Assembly: GCF_016858125.1 (NCBI RefSeq)
Contig: NZ_CP064781.1
Coordinates: forward strand, 1,931,501-1,995,500
Length of the DNA stretch: 64,000 nucleotides
Reading direction: 5' to 3'
DNA from: Azospira restricta
GTDB taxonomy: Bacteria; Pseudomonadota; Gammaproteobacteria; Burkholderiales; Rhodocyclaceae
Both the position numbers and the translations under genes were made by a program. The notes beneath the pieces are model-generated. The model saw only the letters and a list, made by a program, of their open reading frames with translations. It did no database searches and was not told the DNA's origin. Positions 17,871-26,409 of the stretch are shown one piece after another. Numbering within the stretch: the first letter of the stretch is position 1; each line of letters starts with the position of its first letter.

Positions 17871-18178
17871 CGCATCCCAAAATGCAGCAAAAAAATCGTA
17901 TTCACAGCAATACTTCACGGATCTGTGACAAAGCTGTTTAGGTCAGCAAATTTTAGTTGGTGACCTGATTGCAAAATGGCCAAGCTTCGCCTTTGGATCG
18001 GGAGTTCACGTTGGCAGGGAAATCCAGTTCGTTTTCAACCCGCCATTAAACGTCAATTATCCGATGAATTGCTGCCCGAAAGACTTTGGCAATCGAACGG
18101 CCGAAATGGCCGAGCAGCTGCCATTGGGGAAAACAGGCTGACCACGAGAAAGCCGTCGCTACGCGGCCACCAACGACT
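17871..18178. other. Gene-free right edge of the AT-richer island
   Basis: About 300 bases without a supported gene. It contains AGGTCA...TGACCT arms at 17940-17945 and 17961-17966 around an AT-rich loop, possibly a weak terminator for the two island genes. GC content climbs back to the chromosomal level from about 18090. No integrase, tRNA or direct repeat could be seen at this boundary. Confidence 0.45.
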
Positions 18179-18421
18179 TCATCTCTTCCCCGCTCTTGCC
18201 GCCTGCTCCAGCATGTCCAGATAAAGCCTCTCCACGCGCTCCCGCGCCCATGGCGTGCGGCGGAGGAACTTGAGGCTCGAGGCGATGCTCGGGTCCTGGT
18301 TGAAGCAGCGGATGTCGATCCGGTTTCCCAGGCCCTGCCAGCCGTAGAAGGCAACCAGTTCGTTCAACAGCCTTTCCAGCGTCACCCCGTGCAGGGGATT
18401 GTTTTTCTGCGTATCGGTCAT
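18179..18421 (-). CDS. VF530 family (DUF2132) DNA-binding protein
   Basis: An 80-residue protein starting [60 protein letters not shown] and VERLYLDML are the hallmark segments of the VF530 family, small helical proteins with a predicted DNA-binding fold. It is a single-gene unit just outside the AT-richer island. Composition is back to GC-rich. Confidence 0.88.
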   Translation of the reverse strand: MTDTQKNNPLHGVTLERLLNELVAFYGWQGLGNRIDIRCFNQDPSIASSLKFLRRTPWARERVERLYLDMLEQAARAGKR

Positions 18422-18572
18422 CGTTCAATCGTCGTCAGGTCGGCGGCATGGGGCGGCGCTCGTTCGCCCGAATTCCTGCGTCGGTCATCGGTACTGGAAA
18501 AGTCGGCCGACGGCCCGGCGTAACGCGGTAGACTGCGTGGCCGTGATCCGCGGCGCCGGCCAGTCGAGAAGA

Positions 18573-18926
18573 ATGACGCAAAACAGCCAGAAGATTCGTT
18601 TTTTTCGACGGCACATCCCGCAGTTCGAGTGCGTGCCGGGTTGCCACGACTGTTGCGGCCCGGTCACCGCCTCCAGCGAAGAGCGGGCGCAGCTGCCCGC
18701 GAGAAGCGAGGCGCAGCGGGCGGCGGCGCTCGCCGCATGGGTCTGCCCCTATCTCGGCGAGCATGGCTGCGAAGTCTACCTGGATCGCCCGCTGATCTGC
18801 CGCCTGTTCGGCACGACGCCCAGGCTCGCCTGCCCGAACGGGAAAGCGCCGGCGGTCATGATCGACCCGCGCCTGGAGGAGGCGGTCTACAAATCCCTGG
18901 CCGAGACGCGCCAGCTGCTGATCTAG
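18573..18926 (+). CDS. YkgJ family cysteine-cluster protein
   Basis: A 117-residue protein with the conserved cysteine pattern CVPGCHDCCG near residues 18-27 and CPYLGEHGCEVYLDRPLICRLFGT further on, as in the YkgJ/UPF0153 zinc- or Fe-S-type cluster family. ATG 18573 was chosen after GAGAAGA; the frame continues upstream without a good start. It has no signal peptide. The exact function is unknown; these proteins are proposed to hold a metal centre. Confidence 0.82.
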   Translation: MTQNSQKIRFFRRHIPQFECVPGCHDCCGPVTASSEERAQLPARSEAQRAAALAAWVCPYLGEHGCEVYLDRPLICRLFGTTPRLACPNGKAPAVMIDPRLEEAVYKSLAETRQLLI

Positions 18927-19006
18927 CCCCGTCGATCCGGCTCGGCCCGGATGCCGGCCGGCGGCGCGGCCTCCCGGCCCTTGCCTGGTTTCGTCGCTGC
19001 GGCGAG

Positions 19007-19359
19007 TCACCCCGCCTCGGCGAACTGCTCGCGCAGGACCTCGATGGTGCCGGCCTCGCCGCGCAGCCTGAAGAAGGCGCCGTCCTCGTCGGCGCGCTCG
19101 TCGATCACCTCGCAGCTCGCGTAGATGTCCTTGCGCAGCTGCTGCGCCGACCATGGCAGGAACAGCTCGGCCTCGACCAGGTCCTTCTGGAAGAAGGCGA
19201 CGATGCGCTGGCGCAGCTTGGACACCTCGTCCGGGCGACGGGCGCTCATGACGATGCAGTCGGGGTATTTCTCGTGCAGCGCCGCGGCCATCTCCGCCTG
19301 TTCGTCGGCGTCGCCGACATGGTCGATCTTGTTGAAGACGCGCAGGCGCGGCACTTCGA
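19007..19359. repeat. hflX-tail direct repeat, copy A (distal)
   Basis: This 353-bp stretch aligns without gaps to 20978-21330 (constant offset 1971). A hand count gives about 35 mismatches, so near 90% identity. Mismatches cluster in the first ~115 bases, and a 32-bp identical core lies at 19122-19153. Homology stops abruptly after 19359, where the foreign sequence GTGGGTGGCCGATCC begins. Confidence 0.9.
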
Positions 19360-19402
19360 GTGGGTGGCCGATCCGCGCCAGCGAATAGCCGGCGCCGCTC
19401 AT
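19007..19402 (-). pseudogene. Truncated hflX copy: C-terminal part of the GTPase only
   Basis: The frame encodes 131 residues: a foreign leader MSGAGYSLARIGHPL, then the HflX end from EVPRLRVFNKIDHVGD to the stop. It holds the G4 (NKID) and G5 (MSARR) motifs but lacks the Walker A (G1), G2 and G3 parts and the N-terminal HflX domain, so it cannot be a working GTPase. About nine of 116 residues differ from the intact HflX tail. Its ATG overlaps the stop of the AlbA_2 gene in the form ATGA (19399-19402), so it could still be translated by coupling. Confidence 0.85.
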
Positions 19403-20808
19403 CGCGATTCCTTTCGCGTCAGGTTGGCCCACAAGGCCTTGCCGGCGTCGGTCAATCGATAGCGCTGCAAACGGCTGCCAGGGTTGTCGGGCAGGGTCAT
19501 TTCGACCAGCCCCTTTTGCAAGGCTGGGCGCAGATAGTTCGTGCGGAACGTCGGGCGGTGCCGCAGCCCCAGCCGCCGCTGGATTTCTGAAGGTGCGAGC
19601 GTTTCCGTTCCCAGTGCCATAAGCAGGCGATGCAGCGGGTCGCCGGACGACTCGATCGACCCAGTCGCCGACCCAGTTGCCGACCCAGTCGCCTGCGATG
19701 CCGAAAAAGCAAAGGTCACCCACAAGCCGGAATGCGCTGCCTCCAGCACCGGCGCTGGCGTCCCGGCGGACTGGCAGGCCTCCAGCATCCGCTCGATGCC
19801 GCGTCCCCACGACTCGATCTGCCCGGCGCGGAAAAAGGCGTTGGCTACATCGGGGTTGAACGGCAGCGAGGAGTGCTTGTCCAGCAGCCGTTCCACGGTC
19901 CATTCCGGCGGCAATTGGCCCGGGTTCCAGATCATCAGTTTGTCCGGGTAAACGCTGATCTGGATCGGCGTCGCGTTGGCGTAATCCTTGTGCACGACCG
20001 CGTTCAGGATCGCCTCGCGCAGCGCCGGCTCCGGCACCGGATAGGTCTCGATCCGCTGCAGACCGGCGTAGGAAATCCAGGCCCGCAGGTACTTGGCCTG
20101 CAGGATTTCGATGGTCCGATTGACCTGTGCCAGCAGGCCGCCGTGCACTTCATCCTGATAACGCAGGTCGACGTTGTTCTCGAAGAAGCCGATCTTGACG
20201 TAGGCGCCGGTGACGAAGCGCTCCGGGTCCGGGTGGAAGAGCAGTACGGCGGCCCGCTTCAGATACTCGCCTTCTCGCAAATGCAGCTTGTCGAGCAGCG
20301 CCGGATCGGGCTCCTTGAGGATTTCCGTAGAGAGGCGCCCGCTGTTCAGCGCCTGCCGGCGAAAGTCGGCCAGCGCCCGCGCATCGAGGTCGTTGGCGCT
20401 GACATACGGCAGCGGCACGCCGTCCCAATGCAGCCCCTGCTTCTTCAAGAGGAAGCGGCCCAGCGCCGCGCCCTTCAGCTCCTGCTTGGTGCTGCCGCTG
20501 CGGTAGTGGTATTCGCCCTTGTAGCTGATCGGGCTGGGGTAGGGATCGACGCGGATTTCCAGCAGCTCCTTGCCGGCCTCTTCGCGCAGATTGACGTCGA
20601 CCATGATGCCCAGCACGTCGCGCACCTTGTTCGGAATCTCCTGCAGCAGCCGGTGCGCCTCCGGCACGCCGACGGCGACGCCCTGGTCGTCGCGGCCGAT
20701 CACCAGCACGCCGCCCTCGGCGTTGGCGAAACCGCAGACCCATTTCAGGTACTCGTCGCGCCAGGATTCCTTCCACTCGACGTGCTGGTGTTCTTTTGCT
20801 GCCGGCAT
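19399..20808 (-). CDS. AlbA_2 (Schlafen-type) domain ATP-binding protein / putative regulator
   Basis: A 469-residue protein. The N-terminal domain (HVEWKESWRDEYLKWVCGFANAEGGVLVIGRDD) is the AlbA_2/Schlafen nucleic-acid-binding domain. The middle HATPase_c_4-like part has LREAILNAVVHKDY, ISVYPDKLMIWNPG and FRAGQIESWGRGIERM. A short linker, ATGSATGSATGS, comes from a near-perfect DNA triplication at 19669-19695, and the C-terminus is winged-helix-like (SEIQRRLGLRHRPTFRTNYL). Such proteins are annotated as putative transcriptional regulators or helicase-like, and some occur in defence or mobile loci. It sits between two copies of the hflX tail, which marks it as acquired. Ribosome site and promoter lie in 20809-20977. 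Confidence 0.82.
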   Translation of the reverse strand: MPAAKEHQHVEWKESWRDEYLKWVCGFANAEGGVLVIGRDDQGVAVGVPEAHRLLQEIPNKVRDVLGIMVDVNLREEAGKELLEIRVDPYPSPISYKGEYHYRSGSTKQELKGAALGRFLLKKQGLHWDGVPLPYVSANDLDARALADFRRQALNSGRLSTEILKEPDPALLDKLHLREGEYLKRAAVLLFHPDPERFVTGAYVKIGFFENNVDLRYQDEVHGGLLAQVNRTIEILQAKYLRAWISYAGLQRIETYPVPEPALREAILNAVVHKDYANATPIQISVYPDKLMIWNPGQLPPEWTVERLLDKHSSLPFNPDVANAFFRAGQIESWGRGIERMLEACQSAGTPAPVLEAAHSGLWVTFAFSASQATGSATGSATGSIESSGDPLHRLLMALGTETLAPSEIQRRLGLRHRPTFRTNYLRPALQKGLVEMTLPDNPGSRLQRYRLTDAGKALWANLTRKESR

Positions 20809-20977
20809 GTCCGCTCTCCGATCACCCCCGGAAGGGATTATGTCATTTCGCTATCGCGCGCTCGATACCGGCGTCTGAAAAATCGGTTGATGGCCCCATG
20901 TGCTTTGTAGCCGGTTGTCGAGGCCTGCTGTGTCCTTCAGGTACGGTCCGGCTTCCGCGTCGGGTTGAGGGCTTTCT

Positions 20978-22345
<1,368 letters not shown>

Positions 22346-22442
22346 TGCGGGCGGGCTTTTCGTGAATGGGCGAAGGCGGAGTGTACCCGCCATTGGCGGG
22401 GCGGGAGAATCAATCGGCGACCGGGCCGCCGTCGCGTCAGGC

Positions 22443-22494
22443 TCCTCCCCCTTTATGTCCCGGAGGGACGGTATCCCTCGGGACAAGGGGGAGG
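22443..22494. repeat. Long imperfect inverted repeat in a 317-bp gene-free spacer
   Basis: Between hflX (22345) and the SDR gene (22663) no coding sequence is supported. Positions 22443-22469 and 22475-22494 are nearly complementary arms (CTCCCCCTT...GTCCC and GGGAC...AAGGGGGAG), with a TAT insertion. A second C/G-rich block, CCCCATCCCCACCCCGTCCC, at 22553-22572 partly complements GGGGGATGGGGTGAGG at 22501-22516. This looks like a dispersed REP-type intergenic element and could fold strongly in RNA. Confidence 0.6.
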
Positions 22495-22662
22495 TTGGGT
22501 GGGGGATGGGGTGAGGGGGCGCAATGTGTCCGGCCTGTTCCGCGGCTTGTAGCCCCATCCCCACCCCGTCCCTCCTCGTGAAGGGGAGGGGGCGCGCCTT
22601 GGTCCGGGGGGAATCGTCAGCCGCAGTGCGCCGCCCGCTGCGGACGGCGCACTGGCGCAGCC

Positions 22663-23517
22663 TTACTTCGCGACGTCGTCGTGATCGGTCGACACGGCGA
22701 GCGACAGCCACTGCTCCAGCTCCCGGTCGACGAAGCGGTGCTTGTCCGCGATCTTGGCGACCGTGTCGCTGCCGAGCGGCAGGCGCACCGGCGGCTGCGG
22801 GCTGTCGGCGAGCACCAGCAGGGCCTCGGCCAGCTTCTTCGGATCGCCCGGCTGCCGGTGGTTCGCGCTGGCCATCAGCGCCCGCATCTCGCCGACCGTG
22901 GCGGCGTAGTCGGGGTATTCGATCGCCGTCTTCACCAGCGAACTCCGGTCGAGGAAGTCGGTGCGGAAGAAGCCGGGCTCGACCACCGTCGCGTGGATGC
23001 CGAGCGGTTCGAGTTCGATCGCCAGCGCCTCGGTCAGCCCCTCGACCGCGAACTTGGTGGCACCATACACGCCCCAGCCGGCATAGGCCGAGTAGCCGCC
23101 GATCGACGAGATGTTCACGACGTGGCCGCTGCCGGCGCGGCGCATGTGGGGCAGCACCGCGCGGGTCACGTTGAGCAGGCCGAAGACGTTGGTGGCGAAC
23201 AGCTTCTCGACTTCGTCCGCGCTCGATTCCTCGACGGCGCCGAGCAGGCCGTAGCCGGCGTTGTTGAGCAGCACGTCGATGCGGCCGAAGCGCGCGACGG
23301 CGGCCTCGGCGGCGGCGACGGCCTGCGCTTCCGAGGTGACGTCGAGGGCGAGGCTCAGCAGCCGGTCGTGCGCGCCGAGCGCGGCGGCGACGGCTTCCGG
23401 CCGGCGTGCGGTGGCGGCGACGTAGTCGCCGCGGGCAAGCGCTGCGCGGGCGACCTCCAGGCCGAAGCCGCGCGGGGCGCCAGTGATGAACCAGACTTTG
23501 GGGGTGGTGTTGGACAT
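22663..23517 (-). CDS. SDR family oxidoreductase
   Basis: A 284-residue short-chain dehydrogenase. The nucleotide-binding start is WFITGAPRGFGLEVARAAL (TGxxxGxG), with NNAG at LLNNAGYGLLG, the catalytic S in NISSIGGYSAY, and YGATK for the Y-K pair. Cofactor preference (ATARRPE after strand 2) suggests NADP(H). Its substrate is unknown. It is divergently transcribed from a LysR gene at 23638, the usual arrangement for a LysR target. Confidence 0.9.
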   Translation of the reverse strand: MSNTTPKVWFITGAPRGFGLEVARAALARGDYVAATARRPEAVAAALGAHDRLLSLALDVTSEAQAVAAAEAAVARFGRIDVLLNNAGYGLLGAVEESSADEVEKLFATNVFGLLNVTRAVLPHMRRAGSGHVVNISSIGGYSAYAGWGVYGATKFAVEGLTEALAIELEPLGIHATVVEPGFFRTDFLDRSSLVKTAIEYPDYAATVGEMRALMASANHRQPGDPKKLAEALLVLADSPQPPVRLPLGSDTVAKIADKHRFVDRELEQWLSLAVSTDHDDVAK

Positions 23518-23637
23518 TTCGGTTTCCTCTTTGCTCAGTGATGAATGGGGTGGGCCCGGGAGCAAATCTAGGCTTTCCGATAGCGAATAACTAGGCTCAT
23601 AATTCGTGTTTGATTCGCAACCAAAGGATGCCAATCG

Positions 23638-24564
23638 ATGGATGACCTGAAGGCGCTGTCGACGCTGGCCCGCGTCGTCGAGGCCGGCAGCTTCCGGCAG
23701 GCGGCGCTCGAACTCGGCGTGGCGCCGCAGGCGACCAGCAAGACCGTTCGCCAGCTCGAGGCGGAACTGGGGGTGCGGCTGCTGCACCGGACGACGCGCA
23801 AGCTGAGCCTCACCGACGAAGGCGCGCTGCTGCTGGAGCAGGTGCGTCCGGCGCTGGCCTCGATCCGCAGCGCGATGACCGAGATCCAGTCCGCCCGCCG
23901 CGAGGTCGGCGGCACCCTGCGCGTGACGGCACCGCGCTCGGTCGGGTTGCATCTGGTGCTGCCGCTGGTCGCCCCGTTCATGCAGGAATATCCCGAGCTC
24001 GCCGTCGACCTCGAACTGGAGGATCGCTTCACCGACATCGTCGCCGAGAAGATCGACGTCGGCTTCCGCATGGGCGCGGGGATGGATCGCAACGTCGTCG
24101 CGCGCCGCCTGATGGACATCCAGCAGTGGGTCTGCGCGTCGCCCGAGTACATCGCGCGGCACGGCGCGCCGAAGCGCTGGTCGGACCTCGCGGCGCACCG
24201 CTGCACAGGGTTCCGGCACGCCAACACCGGCAAGCTGATGCCCTGGGAATACGCCGAGCGGGAGCAGATGGCCTATACCGACGTCGCCGCGCGCTTCGCG
24301 ACCAACGACGTCGACGCCGAGGCGAGTGCCGTGCTCGCCGGCATCGGCATCGGCCAGATTCCGAACTACATCGCCGCGCCGCTGATCCGCGAAGGCCGGC
24401 TGGTGCATCTGCTGACGCGGCATACCAGCCAGCGCATCGGCCTGTTCCTCTACTACCCGCAGCGCACCCATCTGCCGCAGCGGACGCGGCGCTTCATCGA
24501 CTTCGCCGTCGATCGCCTGCAGGCGGCGGCGCGTGCGCCGGCCGGGAAGAATTCGACGCGTTGA
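23638..24564 (+). CDS. LysR family transcriptional regulator
   Basis: A 308-residue regulator. The N-terminal winged helix is MDDLKALSTLARVVEAGSFRQAALELGVAPQATSKTVRQLE (shown here only for its typical LysR form), followed by a periplasmic-binding-protein-like effector domain with GGTLRVTAPRSVGLHLVLP. It starts 120 bp from and divergent to the SDR gene. The spacer includes the AT-rich stretch GAATAACTAGGCTCATAATTCG, a likely shared control region. The effector is unknown. Confidence 0.9.
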   Translation: MDDLKALSTLARVVEAGSFRQAALELGVAPQATSKTVRQLEAELGVRLLHRTTRKLSLTDEGALLLEQVRPALASIRSAMTEIQSARREVGGTLRVTAPRSVGLHLVLPLVAPFMQEYPELAVDLELEDRFTDIVAEKIDVGFRMGAGMDRNVVARRLMDIQQWVCASPEYIARHGAPKRWSDLAAHRCTGFRHANTGKLMPWEYAEREQMAYTDVAARFATNDVDAEASAVLAGIGIGQIPNYIAAPLIREGRLVHLLTRHTSQRIGLFLYYPQRTHLPQRTRRFIDFAVDRLQAAARAPAGKNSTR

Positions 24565-24922
24565 CGGCGGCTGGCGCCGCGCGCGGCGCGATCGGCGTCG
24601 CAATGCTTGCGCGGCCGGCGCGCGGCAGCGCCGTCCATTGCCCGTCGCGGTGCCGCGCCGGCCGGTGCGCTGCAGATTTCGTTTGCCATGCGCCCCGGGG
24701 GTGCGTATTGTGCACCGCAGCGATTTTTGGATAGTGTTGTTGTCTTGTCGGTCGGGTTGCCGCGCTCCTGCGGCGACTTTCCCCATTTTCACCGCGCCCT
24801 CTCGATCTCGTCCCGTTCCGGGGCCATGCCGCGCCATCGCGGCCGTCCGCCCGGGCCATCCGTTTCGACCGACCCGCCGCGGCGGTCGAGCCCCGCCGTT
24901 TCTTCGCGACCAGGAGCCCCTC
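24565..24922. other. Gene-free spacer
   Basis: About 360 bases between the LysR gene and a small-protein gene. The first half is GC-rich without coding support. A patch around 24700-24745 (TATTGTGCACC, then TTTTTGGATAGTGTTG) is AT-richer and may contain the promoter of the downstream gene. No hairpin with a T-run was found. Confidence 0.4.
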
Positions 24923-25285
24923 ATGCAAAACGCCATCCAGCGCACCGAACTCAAGACCTACTACTACACCCCCGTGCATTGTCCCTTCTGCGGTACCCGC
25001 GTGATGGGCGCCGACCCGGTCGACGAGACGCGCATCACCGCCTGCGCGCACACGCTGTTCATTGCCCACGACACAGCCTTCGAGTACCGTTCGGAGCGGC
25101 TCGACCGGCACCTCAAGCTCAACGGGCTGAGCGAGAAGGAGGTCGAGGAATGCTGGCTGCGGGAAGAGGGCGGGGTGGATGCGTTCACCGACCGCATCAC
25201 GCTGGCCGATGCGGTGAAGGTCGCCGCCTACGCGCCGGCGCCGTCGGCCTACGGTTCGTACTACGGATTCGCGCCGACCGAATGA
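24923..25285 (+). CDS. Small protein with a zinc-ribbon-like cysteine pair, function unknown
   Basis: A 120-residue soluble protein. Near the start it has YYYTPVHCPFCGTRVMG (CxxC) and then TACAHTLFIAHD, which could offer C and H ligands for one metal. The rest is acidic and helical (GLSEKEVEECWLREEGG), ending in a Tyr/Ala/Pro-rich tail. ATG 24923 follows CAGGAGCCCCTC. No family is recognised. The next gene, 40 bp on, is an rRNA methyltransferase, but a functional link is not evident. Confidence 0.65.
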   Translation: MQNAIQRTELKTYYYTPVHCPFCGTRVMGADPVDETRITACAHTLFIAHDTAFEYRSERLDRHLKLNGLSEKEVEECWLREEGGVDAFTDRITLADAVKVAAYAPAPSAYGSYYGFAPTE

Positions 25286-25325
25286 CCCGTACCCGAGCGG
25301 CACCTGCGACAGAGGACGACCCGAC

Positions 25326-26390
25326 ATGGCGGATGAAGCGAACGAAATGAACGGATTGAACGGAATGCCCTGCGCCGCAGCGCCGCTGCCCGACCTGCTG
25401 GCGGCGGCCTTCGCCGCCCGCCGCGAGCTGCTCGCCCGCTGCGCCGCCGAAGGCACGACCGCGTACCGGCTGTTTCACGGCAGCGCCGAGGGCTACGGCG
25501 GCCTGAGCATCGACCGCTACGGCGACGCGCTGCTCGTGCAGTCCTTCCACCGGCCGCTGGCGGACGGCGAATGGCAGGCGATCGAGGCCTTCTACCGCGA
25601 CGCGCAGCCGGGCCTCTGCGCCTTCTACAACGACCGCAGCATGGGCAATTCGCGCGTCTCGAACCTGCTCGCCCGCGATGCGGCGAAGCTCGCGGCGCAG
25701 CCGCGCACCTTCAGCGAGCTGGGCGTCAACTACCGTTTCCGCGCGCGCCACGACGGCCAGGACCCCTGGCTCTTCCTCGACCTGCGCGCGGCGCGCCGGC
25801 GCGTCGCGCGGGAGGCGGCGGGGCGCAGCGTGCTCAACTGCTTCGCCTACACCTGCGGCGTCGGCATCGCCGCCGCGGTGGCCGGCGCCAGCGAGGTCGT
25901 CAACATCGACTTCGCCGAATCGGCGCTGGCCGTCGGCAAGGAGAACGCCGGCCTCAACCGCATCCCGATTTCGGTGCGCTTCATCCGCAGCGATTTCTTC
26001 GCGGCGCTGCGGCAGTACGCCGGCCTCGGCCAGAACCGGGTCGTCCGCGGCAAGCGGCTGCCCGACTTCCCGAAGCTCGACGTGCGCCGCTTCGACCTCG
26101 TCTTCCTCGATCCGCCGCGCTATGCGCGCAGCGCCTTCGGCGTCGTCGACCTGGTCAACGACTATCCGGCGGTCTTCAAGCCGGCGCTGCTGGCGACCGC
26201 CGAGGGCGGCACGCTGTACTGCTGCAACAACGTCGCCGAGGTCGACCGGCTGGCCTGGCTCGACCAGCTCGAACGCAGCGCGCGCAAGGCCGGACGGCCG
26301 ATCCGCGAAGCCGAGTGGATTCTTCCCGAAGCGGATTTCCCGAGCCGCGACGGCAACCCGCCGCTGAAGGTGCTGCGCCTGTCGGTGTAG
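25326..26390 (+). CDS. Class I SAM-dependent RNA methyltransferase (RlmI/RlmK-like)
   Basis: A 354-residue methyltransferase. The N-terminal region with RLFHGSAEGYGGLSIDRYGD resembles the PUA-linked start of RlmI-type enzymes. The motif I region is VLNCFAYTCGVGIAAAVAGA, VVNIDFAESAL is the acidic loop, and LVFLDPPRYARS is the DPP catalytic region of RNA m5C/m2G enzymes. LYCCNNVAEVD follows. The probable substrate is 23S rRNA, by family only. Its stop lies 20 bp from the convergent peptidase gene. Confidence 0.82.
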   Translation: MADEANEMNGLNGMPCAAAPLPDLLAAAFAARRELLARCAAEGTTAYRLFHGSAEGYGGLSIDRYGDALLVQSFHRPLADGEWQAIEAFYRDAQPGLCAFYNDRSMGNSRVSNLLARDAAKLAAQPRTFSELGVNYRFRARHDGQDPWLFLDLRAARRRVAREAAGRSVLNCFAYTCGVGIAAAVAGASEVVNIDFAESALAVGKENAGLNRIPISVRFIRSDFFAALRQYAGLGQNRVVRGKRLPDFPKLDVRRFDLVFLDPPRYARSAFGVVDLVNDYPAVFKPALLATAEGGTLYCCNNVAEVDRLAWLDQLERSARKAGRPIREAEWILPEADFPSRDGNPPLKVLRLSV

Positions 26391-26409
26391 TCGCCGCCGG
26401 CCGGCGCCG

